Under the pieces are notes generated by a model. It made no database searches, was not told the origin of the DNA, and worked only from the letters and a program-made list of their open reading frames with translations. From Streptomyces longisporoflavus (lineage in GTDB: Bacteria > Actinomycetota > Actinomycetes > Streptomycetales > Streptomycetaceae), in the NCBI RefSeq assembly GCF_014649775.1, contig NZ_BMTR01000007.1, forward strand, positions 310,001 to 374,000: DNA of 64,000 bases, read 5' to 3'. Positions within the stretch are counted from its first letter, which is position 1, and each line of letters opens with the position of its first letter. The position numbers and the translations under genes are program-made. This document shows, piece by piece, positions 1-7,096 of the stretch.

Positions 1-2
1 CG

Positions 3-980
3 ACCGCCGTACAGGCCCTGCCCGGTCTCCCCCTGTGGGTCGCCTTCGCGCTGCTCTTCGGCCTCGGGACGCTGGCCGCGCTCGGCGGCGGTGTGCGCTA
101 CGGGCTGCTCAACGAGATTCTCTCCAGGGAGGGTTATCTGCTCGGCCGCTCCGTGCTCAACATGTCCGCGGGGACGATGCAGATCTGCGGCTTCGGGCTC
201 GGCGGCGTCCTGGTCGCCACGCTCTCGCCGCGCGGCACGCTGCTCGCGGGCGCCGCGCTGTATCTCGCGGCGGCGGTCGTCGCGCGCCGCGGGCTCGTCC
301 GCAGGGCGCCGCGCGCCACGGGCCGCCCCTCGGTCGCCGAGACGTGGCGCACGAACGGGCTCCTGTGGTCGTCGAAGCACCGCCGCACGGTGTTCGTCGC
401 GCTCTGGGTGCCCAACGGCCTGATCGTGGGCTGCGAATCACTCTTCGTGCCCTACGACCCCGGGCACGCGGGGCCGCTCTTCGCCTTCGCCGCGTTCGGC
501 ATGCTCGTGGGGGACGTGCTGACCGGGCGGCTGCTGCCGCGCCGGTGGCGGGAGCGGCTCGCCGGGCCCCTGCGGCTGCTGCTCGCCGTCCCGTACCTGG
601 TCTTCGTGCTGCGGCCGGGGCTGCCCCTGGCCCTCGTGGCGGTCGCGCTCGCGTCGGTCGGGTTCTCGGCGGGCCTGCTGCTCCAGGAGCAGCTGATGGC
701 CCTGACGCCGGAGGAGCTGAGCGGGCACGCCCTCGGTCTGCACGCGTCCGGGATGCTGACGATGCAGGGCGTGGGCGCGGCGCTCGCGGGCGGCACGGCC
801 CAGCTGACGTCGGCTCCGGTCGCCATGGCCGCGATGGCCACGGCGTCCGTCGCCGTCACGCTCGCCCTCGCGCCGGGGCTGCGGTCAGCGGCTCAGGCGA
901 GCCGTTCGACCGCCGCGGCCACGCGCTCGTCGGTCGCGGTCAGCGCGACGCGGACGAAGCGGTCGCCCGCGGGGCCGTAG
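3..980 (+). CDS. MFS transporter, C-terminal part (5' end outside window)
   Basis: The open frame enters from the left edge and is read in frame 3, so the N-terminus is missing. About 325 residues are present. They form a run of hydrophobic helices (for example LLAGAALYLAAAVVA and LALVAVALASVGFSAGLLL) separated by short Arg-rich loops, as in the second half of a 12-helix major facilitator permease. Substrate cannot be told. The last 88 nt run antisense over the 3' end of dapC. The residues after ALAPGLRSA look like Ser/Thr/Arg filler rather than a conserved end, so the original stop may have been lost. MFS assignment rests on hydropathy and general resemblance. Confidence 0.75.
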   Translation, partial: TAVQALPGLPLWVAFALLFGLGTLAALGGGVRYGLLNEILSREGYLLGRSVLNMSAGTMQICGFGLGGVLVATLSPRGTLLAGAALYLAAAVVARRGLVRRAPRATGRPSVAETWRTNGLLWSSKHRRTVFVALWVPNGLIVGCESLFVPYDPGHAGPLFAFAAFGMLVGDVLTGRLLPRRWRERLAGPLRLLLAVPYLVFVLRPGLPLALVAVALASVGFSAGLLLQEQLMALTPEELSGHALGLHASGMLTMQGVGAALAGGTAQLTSAPVAMAAMATASVAVTLALAPGLRSAAQASRSTAAATRSSVAVSATRTKRSPAGP

Positions 981-1996
981 AAGTCGCCGGGGGCCACGAG
1001 GACGCCGAGGTCCGCGAGGTGCCCGACCGTGTCCCAGCAGGACTCGTCGCGGGTCGCCCAGAGGTAGAGACTCGCCTCGCTGTGCTCGATGCGGAAGCCA
1101 TGACTCAGGAGGGCGTCGCGCAGGGCGGTGCGCCGGGCCAGGTACCGCTCGCGCTGCTCGCGCACGTGCGCGTCGTCGCCGAGCGCCGCGACGACCGCCG
1201 CCTGTGTCGGAGCGGACGTCATCATGCCGCCGTGCTTGCGGATCTGCAGGAGCTCGCCCAGGATGCCCGCGTCACCGGCGAGGAACGCGGCGCGGTAGCC
1301 CGCGAGGTTCGACCGCTTGGAGAGCGAGTGGACGGCGACGATGCCCTCGTACGAACCGCCGCACACGTCCGGGTGCAGGACCGAGACCGGCTCGGCCTCC
1401 CAGCCGAGTTCGAGGTAGCACTCGTCGCTCACGAGGAGCACGCCGTGCTCGCGCGCCCAGGCGACCACACGCGTGAGCTCGTCCTTGGCCAGGACCCGCC
1501 CCGTGGGGTTCGAGGGCGAGTTGAGCCAGAGGAGCTTGAGGCCGGCGGGGTCGAGCTCGGTCGGGTCGTCGTACGCGACGTACTCGGCGCGGGCAAGGCG
1601 CGCGCCCACCTCGTACGTCGGGTAGGCCAGGCGCGGGTAGGCGACGACGTCGCCCGGGCCCAGGCCCAGCTGGGTCGGGAGCCAGGCCACCAGTTCCTTG
1701 GAGCCCACGATCGGCAGGACGTTTTGGTGCGTGACGCCGCGTGCGCCGAGGCGCCGCTCGCACCAGCCGGTGATCGCGTCGCGCAGCTCGGGCGTGCCCC
1801 AGACCGTCGGATAGCCCGGCGAGTCCGCCGCCGCGACCAGCGCTTTCTGGATCAGCTCCGGCACCGGGTCGACCGGGGTGCCCACCGACAGGTCGACGAT
1901 GCCGCCGGGGTGGGCGGCCGCCGTCGCCTTGAACGGCTCGAGCTTGTCCCAGGGGAAGGCGGGAAGGCGGCCGGAAAGACCGGAGACTACGGACAC
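893..1996 (-). CDS. dapC: succinyldiaminopimelate transaminase DapC
   Basis: PLP-dependent class I/II aminotransferase that makes N-succinyl-LL-2,6-diaminopimelate from the keto precursor and glutamate, in the lysine/peptidoglycan DAP pathway of the cytoplasm. The fold-type I landmarks are present: substrate loop near SVGTPVDPVP, the cofactor loop SNPTGRV, and SLSKRSNLAGYR with the Schiff-base lysine at about K227. I chose the GTG at 1996 (367 aa). It follows GGGAG at normal spacing and begins the family-like stretch LPAFPWDKLEPFK; the longer open frame to 2077 only adds translation of a tandem repeat. It lies just downstream of fdxA on the same strand, a pairing I recall from other Streptomyces. 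Specificity for succinyl-DAP is by family resemblance. Confidence 0.88.
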   Translation of the reverse strand: MSVVSGLSGRLPAFPWDKLEPFKATAAAHPGGIVDLSVGTPVDPVPELIQKALVAAADSPGYPTVWGTPELRDAITGWCERRLGARGVTHQNVLPIVGSKELVAWLPTQLGLGPGDVVAYPRLAYPTYEVGARLARAEYVAYDDPTELDPAGLKLLWLNSPSNPTGRVLAKDELTRVVAWAREHGVLLVSDECYLELGWEAEPVSVLHPDVCGGSYEGIVAVHSLSKRSNLAGYRAAFLAGDAGILGELLQIRKHGGMMTSAPTQAAVVAALGDDAHVREQRERYLARRTALRDALLSHGFRIEHSEASLYLWATRDESCWDTVGHLADLGVLVAPGDFYGPAGDRFVRVALTATDERVAAAVERLA

Positions 1997-2023
1997 GTGC
2001 TGACTCCCGTACTGCGAGTACGT

Positions 2024-2062
2024 ACTGCGTGTATGGACTGCGTGTATGGACTGCGTGGATGG
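2024..2062. repeat. 13-bp tandem repeat upstream of dapC
   Basis: Three adjacent 13-bp units (ACTGCGTGTATGG, the same again, then ACTGCGTGGATGG) with a decayed fourth copy after them. They lie in the leader between fdxA and the dapC start, about 28 to 66 nt upstream of the GTG. Function unknown; they could be a protein-binding array or slippage-generated DNA. Confidence 0.85.
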
Positions 2063-2084
2063 CATGCGTGCGGACAAATGCCTC

Positions 2085-2117
2085 GGTCCCGTACGGCGAC
2101 ATGTGCCGTACGGGACC
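2085..2117 (-). terminator. hairpin terminator after fdxA
   Basis: Perfect 13-bp inverted repeat (2085-2097 with 2105-2117) around a 7-nt loop, starting 22 nt beyond the fdxA stop. There is no U-tract, as is usual in Streptomyces. It should separate fdxA transcription from dapC, at least partly. Confidence 0.75.
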
Positions 2118-2139
2118 GGGGCGGCGCTTCAAGCTGCCG

Positions 2140-2460
2140 TTACTGGTTCTGCGGCGGCAATGCGGCGATGAAGGCGTGGTCGCGCTCGATCAGGCCGAGC
2201 TTGCTGGCACCACCGGGCGATCCGAGCTCGTCGAAGAACTCGACGTTCGCCTTGTAGTAGTCCTTCCACTCTTCCGGAGTGTCGTCTTCGTAGAAGATCG
2301 CCTCGACCGGGCAGACCGGTTCGCAGGCTCCGCAGTCGACGCATTCGTCCGGGTGGATGTACAAGGACCGGGAGCCCTCGTAAATGCAGTCGACCGGGCA
2401 CTCCTCGATGCACGCCTTGTCCTTGACGTCGACACAAGGCTGCGCGATGACGTATGTCAC
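2140..2460 (-). CDS. fdxA: 7Fe ferredoxin FdxA
   Basis: A 106-residue soluble electron carrier with one [3Fe-4S] and one [4Fe-4S] cluster. Cysteines 9, 17, 21, 25, 40, 43, 46 and 50 match the seven-iron ferredoxin pattern, including CIEECPVDC and CVDCGACEPVCP; by analogy with the Azotobacter protein, C9, C17 and C50 hold the 3Fe cluster and C25 is the free one. Length is typical. The ATG at 2460 is preceded by a strong AGGAGGAA site. It is divergent from the GNAT gene at 2604 and followed by a hairpin and then dapC. Redox partners cannot be read from the sequence; P450 or oxidoreductase support is usual for this family. Confidence 0.93.
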   Translation of the reverse strand: MTYVIAQPCVDVKDKACIEECPVDCIYEGSRSLYIHPDECVDCGACEPVCPVEAIFYEDDTPEEWKDYYKANVEFFDELGSPGGASKLGLIERDHAFIAALPPQNQ

Positions 2461-2603
2461 GCTGTCGTTCCTCCTCGATACGGGCGTTGGCGGGCCGTCT
2501 TCAGGCTCCGCTCGCCTGGCGCGCGGGAGCGCGGCGTCGTCGATGCCCGCCTCTAGTATCTCCGTTCCCGGGCATGATCCGAACAGGAGGGGCGTACAGA
2601 GCT

Positions 2604-3623
2604 GTGGAATTCACTGCGGGCGGACGGCTCGAGGTCCGCATTACCCCTGCTGACGTGGGCAAACGAGTGTCTGTACGACGCCTTGACGACGGGTCGAGAA
2701 CGGATGGCAAGTTCACTGACACGGTGGGTGTTCTCACATCGTGGAATGACGGTGTGGTACTGATCACACGACGTGACGGCGAGCGTTTCCGCATCGTGGA
2801 GAACACCCTGGTGGCGGGCAAGGTCGTCCCCGCGGCTCCGGCCCGCAGGCGCGGCCCGGCGGCGAACTACGCGGAGCTTGCGCGGGTCACCGCGCGCGCC
2901 TGGCCGCCCGTGGAGAGCGAGCCGCTCGGGGATTGGCGGTTGCGGGCCTCGGGGGGCTTCACCCGGCGGGCCAATTCGGTGCTGCCGACGGGCGATCCGG
3001 GAAGGCCGCTGGACGAGGCTCTGAAGTACGTACGCCATTGGTACGGGGAGCGGGAGCTGCCCGCGTACATCCAGGCCGCGACCGGCGCCGAAGGCACTCA
3101 GGAGCTGCTCTGCGCGGAGCTCGATGAGCGGGGCTGGCGGCGCGAGGTGAGTTCGGAGATCCACGTCGGTGCTCTCGCCCCGCTCGGCGATCGGGACGTG
3201 CCCGCAGCGGGCGCGGAAAAGGTGCGCCTTGCACGCTCCTTCGACGAGGCGTGGCTGCGGTTGTACAACCGATCCGGGGTACCGGGACCTCATGTGCTCC
3301 AGGTGCTGGCGGGCGGCCCCTCGGTGTGGTTCGCTTCCGTGCCCGGGGCCTCTACCGACGCGGGGCCCGCGGCGATCGGGCGGTGCGTCGTGGACGGGCG
3401 CTGGGCGGGGTTCATGGCGGTCGAGGTGGATCCGGCGCACCGCAGGCGGGGTCTGGCGACCGCGGTGATGGCGGCGCTTGCCCGGCAGGCGCTCACCGAG
3501 GGAGCTTCGGCGGCCTGGTTGCAGGTCGAGGACGGCAACGAGGGTGCGCGGGCGCTGTACGGCGGTCTTGGCTTCGCCGCGCACCACACGTACCACCACT
3601 ATCGATACCCGTCGGCTCGGTAG
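2604..3623 (+). CDS. GNAT-family N-acetyltransferase
   Basis: A 339-residue protein with an acetyl-CoA binding GNAT domain at its C-terminus. Motif A is visible in VEVDPAHRRRGLATAVMAAL, followed by the motif B region GNEGARALYGGLGF. The N-terminal 70 residues form a separate small beta-rich segment (GKRVSVRRL, DTVGVLTSW, ERFRIVENTLV) of a kind seen in Streptomyces homologues. The GTG at 2604 is preferred because AGGAGG lies 13 nt upstream and VEFTAGG begins the conserved part. An in-frame ATG at 2574 has no ribosome site. Acceptor substrate unknown. Divergent from fdxA; the next gene follows after 39 nt on the same strand. Confidence 0.83.
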   Translation: MEFTAGGRLEVRITPADVGKRVSVRRLDDGSRTDGKFTDTVGVLTSWNDGVVLITRRDGERFRIVENTLVAGKVVPAAPARRRGPAANYAELARVTARAWPPVESEPLGDWRLRASGGFTRRANSVLPTGDPGRPLDEALKYVRHWYGERELPAYIQAATGAEGTQELLCAELDERGWRREVSSEIHVGALAPLGDRDVPAAGAEKVRLARSFDEAWLRLYNRSGVPGPHVLQVLAGGPSVWFASVPGASTDAGPAAIGRCVVDGRWAGFMAVEVDPAHRRRGLATAVMAALARQALTEGASAAWLQVEDGNEGARALYGGLGFAAHHTYHHYRYPSAR

Positions 3624-3662
3624 CTCTACCGACCGGCACGGTAAGTAAGGCACGAGGCACGC

Positions 3663-4499
3663 ATGCACGAGGAGTCAAGGACGGCCGCGTCCCGGCGGCG
3701 GTTCGCCGAGGAAGCCAGGTCCGAGCGGCCCGACCTGTCCCTGCTGTGCCTCCTGCTGGGCGCGGAGGCTGATCCGGAGCTCGGCGACGACGAGATCGAC
3801 GCGGCGCAGATCGAACTCGACCGGCTCGCCGGACAGCTGCCCTACCGGCCCGGCGGCGCACGGGAGTGGGCGGCGGCGCTCGCCGAACTCCTGGGCGCGC
3901 GGTGCGGGTTCCTGGGCACTCCCGCGGACTACCAGCGGCTGGAGTCCTCCCTCCTGCACGAGGTGCTGCGGCGCCGCCGCGGCCTGCCCATCCTGCTCTC
4001 GGTGGTGTGGATCGAGGTGGCACGCAGGGCGGGCGCGCCCGTCTACGGCGTCGCGCTGCCCGGCCACTTCGTGGTCGGCTTCGGCGCCCGCGAGGAGCAG
4101 GTGCTCACCGATCCGTTCGCCGGCGGGCGGATCCTCACGGGCGAGGACGCCCGGGAGCTCGTCGCGGGGGCGTCGGGCGGCACGGTGACTCCCTCGATGC
4201 TGACGCCCACCGATCCGCTGAACATCGTGCTGCGCATCCTGAACAACATCCGCGCCTGGGCCGCGGCCCGCCCCGAGCGCTCGGACGTCGCGCTCTGGGC
4301 GGTCGAACTCTCCCTGCTGCTCCCCGCCCACCCGGCCCGGCTGCGTTACGAGCGGGCCCAGCTCCTCGTCCAGCGCGGCGATTTCCTCGCGGGCGCGGCG
4401 GAGCTGGAGACCTACGCCGACGTGGTGACGACGGTGGAGCCGACCACGGCGGACCGCGTGCGGGACCAGGCGCGGGCCGCGCGGGCGATGCTCAACTGA
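3663..4499 (+). CDS. transglutaminase-like (SirB1-type) protein, copy 1
   Basis: 278-residue cytoplasmic protein of the transglutaminase-like/SirB1 family. The core is the stretch LLHEVLRRRRGLPILLSVVW, then VYGVALPGHFVVGF, which holds the conserved histidine, and a TPR-like C-terminal part (RYERAQLLVQRGDFLAGAAELE). Such proteins resemble cysteine-protease folds, but the usual catalytic Cys position is occupied by Leu/Ser here, so enzymatic activity is doubtful. The stop overlaps the convergent AraC gene by 8 nt. A close paralogue lies at 5996-6838; the two share a nearly identical DNA tract near their 3' ends. Biological role unknown. Confidence 0.82.
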   Translation: MHEESRTAASRRRFAEEARSERPDLSLLCLLLGAEADPELGDDEIDAAQIELDRLAGQLPYRPGGAREWAAALAELLGARCGFLGTPADYQRLESSLLHEVLRRRRGLPILLSVVWIEVARRAGAPVYGVALPGHFVVGFGAREEQVLTDPFAGGRILTGEDARELVAGASGGTVTPSMLTPTDPLNIVLRILNNIRAWAAARPERSDVALWAVELSLLLPAHPARLRYERAQLLVQRGDFLAGAAELETYADVVTTVEPTTADRVRDQARAARAMLN

Positions 4500-5319
4500 C
4501 CGCCCTCGATGTGCGGGCGTAGCGTCCCGGCGCGATGCCCACCACGCGCTTGAAGTGCCGGGTGAGGTGCGACTGGTCGTAGAACCCCGTGGCGGTCGCC
4601 ACCTCGCCCGGCGGCTGCCCCGCCAGGAGGAGCCGGCGGGCGCGGTCGACGCGGCGGGACATCACGTACTGGTGCGGGGCGATGCCGAAGGCCCCGCTGA
4701 AGGCCCGTACGAGGTGGCTGGGGTGGGCGTGGACCAGGCGGGCGGCCTCGGCCAGGGTCACGCCGTCGGCGAGACGCTCGTCGAGGAGGTCGCGTAGGTC
4801 GTGGGCGACACCGCGGCCCGTGCCGCCGGTGGCCGCGGGGGTCCCGGGAGCCCCGGGGGCCGCAGTGGGGCGCAGGTGGCCGCGCAGCCGCTCGCCGATC
4901 AGCGCGAGGCGGCTCTCGGCCTCCAGCTCGTCGCCCCGGTGCGCGAGGGCCGCGTGCAGCCGGCCCACGCGGTTGCGCAGGAGGGGGTCGACCAGGTCGG
5001 GGCCGTCCACCGCGGGGCCGATGAAACTCTCGTCGAGCTGCGTCATGTCCAGGTAGAGCACGCGCTTGCGGAAGCCGCCGGGGGTGGCGGGCGAGCCGTT
5101 GTGCGGGACCTGCGGCGGGAGCAGCGAGACGGTGTCGCCCGGAGTGCCGTGCTCGTGGCGGTCCAGGTCGTAGCGGACGGCGCCGTCGTCCACGATCAGG
5201 AGGGTCCAGGCGTCGTGGACGTGCATGGGGTACGCGTGCTCGGTGAAGTGGGCGTGGAAGACCTCCACGACCCCCGCGACCGGCGGGCGCCATGCGCAGA
5301 TCTCCTGCCGGGCCACCAT
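4492..5319 (-). CDS. AraC-family transcriptional regulator
   Basis: 275 residues. The N-terminal cupin-like sensing domain shows HAHFTEHAYPMHVHDAW and GDTVSLLPPQVPHNG. The C-terminal double helix-turn-helix shows VTLAEAARLVHAHPSHLVRAF and then GEVATATGFYDQSHLTRHFKR, the AraC signature. The ATG at 5319 (MVARQ) is chosen because the cupin homology begins directly after it, although the ribosome site is weak; the frame stays open upstream but translates low-complexity sequence from the opposite gene. Divergently transcribed from the DUF2000 gene 49 nt away, which is its likely target. Effector unknown. Confidence 0.87.
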   Translation of the reverse strand: MVARQEICAWRPPVAGVVEVFHAHFTEHAYPMHVHDAWTLLIVDDGAVRYDLDRHEHGTPGDTVSLLPPQVPHNGSPATPGGFRKRVLYLDMTQLDESFIGPAVDGPDLVDPLLRNRVGRLHAALAHRGDELEAESRLALIGERLRGHLRPTAAPGAPGTPAATGGTGRGVAHDLRDLLDERLADGVTLAEAARLVHAHPSHLVRAFSGAFGIAPHQYVMSRRVDRARRLLLAGQPPGEVATATGFYDQSHLTRHFKRVVGIAPGRYARTSRAVS

Positions 5320-5368
5320 GCAAGAAACGTACAAGACCCGGGGACAGGTGGCTCGGCAGTCTCGATGC

Positions 5369-5893
5369 ATGAGAACCACCGCTGAGACAGCCACCGCCGC
5401 AGCCGGGAACGCCGGGACGCAGAGTGCCGGGAACGCCGGGAACGCCGGGACGCAGAGCGCCGGGATCACGGGCGAGGCGCCCGTCCGCTTCGACACCAAG
5501 ATCGCCGTCCTGCTCCGGGACGACCTGGAGACCTGGCAGCGCCTCAACGTGACGGCGTTCCTGGTCAGCGGGCTCGGCTCCACGGCGCCCGAGGTGATCG
5601 GCGAGCCGTACGAGGACGCCGACGGCACCCCCTATCTGCCCATGATCCGCCAGCCCGTCCTGGTCTTCGAGGGTTCGAAGGAGACCCTGACCACCGCGCA
5701 CGGCCGCGCGCTCTCCCGTTCGCTGCCGAGGGCGGTCTTCACGTCGGACCTGTTCAGCACCGGCAACGACCGGGACAACCGTGCCGCGGTGCGGGCCGTG
5801 CCGACGGATCAGCTCGACCTGGTGGGGCTGCTCGTCCACGGGCCGCGCAACGCGGTCGACAAGGTCCTCAAGGGGGCCCGGATGCATCCCTGA
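5369..5893 (+). CDS. DUF2000 family protein
   Basis: 174 residues. The conserved part starts near residue 38 (RFDTKIAVLLRDDLETWQ) and runs through GEPYEDADGTPYLPMIRQPV and TSDLFSTGNDRDNRAAVR, typical of DUF2000, a small domain with a peptidyl-tRNA-hydrolase-like fold and no established function. The first 35 residues are a low-complexity run of NAG and TQSAG repeats encoded by near-perfect 9-bp repeats, unlikely to be part of the fold. Divergent from an AraC regulator, a pairing I recall for this family and which suggests inducible expression. The start ATG at 5369 could also be downstream if the repeat is not translated. Confidence 0.75.
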   Translation: MRTTAETATAAAGNAGTQSAGNAGNAGTQSAGITGEAPVRFDTKIAVLLRDDLETWQRLNVTAFLVSGLGSTAPEVIGEPYEDADGTPYLPMIRQPVLVFEGSKETLTTAHGRALSRSLPRAVFTSDLFSTGNDRDNRAAVRAVPTDQLDLVGLLVHGPRNAVDKVLKGARMHP

Positions 5894-5995
5894 GCGAGTC
5901 CCCGGGCGTCCCCCGGGCGTCCCCCGGGCCAGAGGGAACTCCGGGGGAGCGAGATCGGAGCGCTATCGATCGACCGGGCCGGGCACGAAGGACCT

Positions 5996-6838
5996 ATGCA
6001 CCCCCAATCCCCCGAGCGGCGACGCCTCTTCGCCGATCAGGTACGGTCCGCGCGGCCCGATCTCGCGCAACTGTGCCTGCTGATCGGCGCGGAGGCGGAT
6101 CCCGCTCTCGACGACGTGGGCATGCGTGCGGCGCGGCACATCCTCGACCGCCTTGCCGACCAGCTGACCGAGCTGCTCTCCGACCGGCCCGCCGGGCCCC
6201 GGCCGCGGGCGCTCGCACTCGCCGACCTGCTCGGCACGCGCTACGGCTTCAAGGGCAGCCCCGGCGACTACCAGCACCTGAGCTCCGTGCTGCTGCACGA
6301 GGTGCTGCGCAGGCGCAGGGGCCTGCCCATCCTGCTCTCCGTGGTGTGGATCGAAGTGGCACGCCGCGCGGGTGTGCCCGTTCACGGCGTCGCCCTGCCC
6401 GGCCACTTCGTGGTCGGCTTCGGCACGCGGGACGAGCAGGTCCTCGCCAATCCCTTCGCGGGCGGGGCCGTACTCTCCCGTGCGGACGCGGAGTTGATGG
6501 TGGCGGGGGCCACGGGCGCCCCGCTCGCGCCGTCGATGCTGAACCCCGCGGGGCCCCTCGACATCGTGCTGCGCATCCTCAACAACATCCGCGCCTGGGC
6601 CGCGGCCCGCCCCGAGCGCTCGGACGTCGCGCTCTGGGCGGTCGAACTTTCCCTGCTGCTCCCCGCCCACTCCGACCGGCTGCACTACGACCGGGCCCAG
6701 CTCCTCGTCCAGCGCGGCGACTTCCTCACCGGCGCCCTGGAAATCGAGACGTACGCCGACACCCTGGCCGCCACCGACGAGGCGGCTGCGGTGCTGCTGC
6801 GCCAGGAGGCGCACGGCGCGCGGGCGATGCTGAACTGA
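5996..6838 (+). CDS. transglutaminase-like (SirB1-type) protein, copy 2
   Basis: 280-residue paralogue of the gene at 3663-4499, with the same layout: RRLFADQVRSARPDLAQLC near the N-terminus, LLHEVLRRRRGLPILLSVVW in the middle, the conserved PGHFVVGFG segment and a TPR-like C-terminal end. Preceded by GAAGGA seven nt before the ATG. The two copies differ mainly in their N-terminal third, while the stretch 6562-6670 differs from 4223-4331 at only two of 109 nt, pointing to a recent duplication or later gene conversion. As in copy 1, no convincing catalytic cysteine is seen. Function unknown. Confidence 0.82.
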   Translation: MHPQSPERRRLFADQVRSARPDLAQLCLLIGAEADPALDDVGMRAARHILDRLADQLTELLSDRPAGPRPRALALADLLGTRYGFKGSPGDYQHLSSVLLHEVLRRRRGLPILLSVVWIEVARRAGVPVHGVALPGHFVVGFGTRDEQVLANPFAGGAVLSRADAELMVAGATGAPLAPSMLNPAGPLDIVLRILNNIRAWAAARPERSDVALWAVELSLLLPAHSDRLHYDRAQLLVQRGDFLTGALEIETYADTLAATDEAAAVLLRQEAHGARAMLN

Positions 6839-6856
6839 GCCTCGCGGTGCGGCAGT

Positions 6857-6990
6857 TCAGAGCCGCCCCTTGTGCCGGGCGACGTTGACCGCCTCGGCGC
6901 GGTTGCGTACCGCCGGCTTCTGCCTCCAGGTAGTGCGTGGCGAACAGGACCGTACGGCCCTGCTGCGCCTGCTCGCGCATGGTGGCCCAG
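6857..6990 (-). pseudogene. remnant of ABC ATPase fused to LuxR-type regulator end
   Basis: The minus strand first encodes WATMREQAQQGRTVLFATHY followed by LE, which matches the switch/H-loop end of DrrA-like ABC-2 ATPases (6918-6990). Then, after a frame change near 6914, it encodes AVRNRAEAVNVARHKGRL and a stop (6857-6913), which matches the last helix of NarL/LuxR response regulators. Streptomyces commonly have operons of ATPase, permease, sensor kinase and LuxR regulator; a single internal deletion in such an operon would leave exactly these two ends. No start codon or full domain remains. The fragments are short, so the identification is moderate. Confidence 0.55.
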
Positions 6991-7010
6991 CCGGGTCCGG
7001 GATGACAGAT

Positions 7011-7036
7011 GTCATGTCACGTCATGTCATGTCATG
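7011..7036. repeat. GTCAT pentamer tandem repeat
   Basis: Five consecutive 5-bp units (GTCAT, GTCAC, then GTCAT three times) next to a GATGACA element, between the pseudogene remnant and a terminator hairpin. Simple slippage repeat or a junction scar; no role evident. Confidence 0.8.
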
Positions 7037-7037
7037 C

Positions 7038-7075
7038 GGAGGCCGGACGGTCGTGTCGCGAACCGTCCGGCCTCC
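7038..7075 (-). terminator. hairpin terminator after the PG-binding-like gene
   Basis: Perfect 14-bp stem (7038-7051 with 7062-7075), 10-nt loop, beginning 21 nt past the stop at 7097. No U-tract. Confidence 0.75.
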
Positions 7076-7096
7076 GTCTTTCCGTACGCGGCGAAA

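Noticed and set aside
2024..2062. CRISPR-like tandem repeat
   Set aside because: Units are adjacent without spacers and only three in number; no cas genes.
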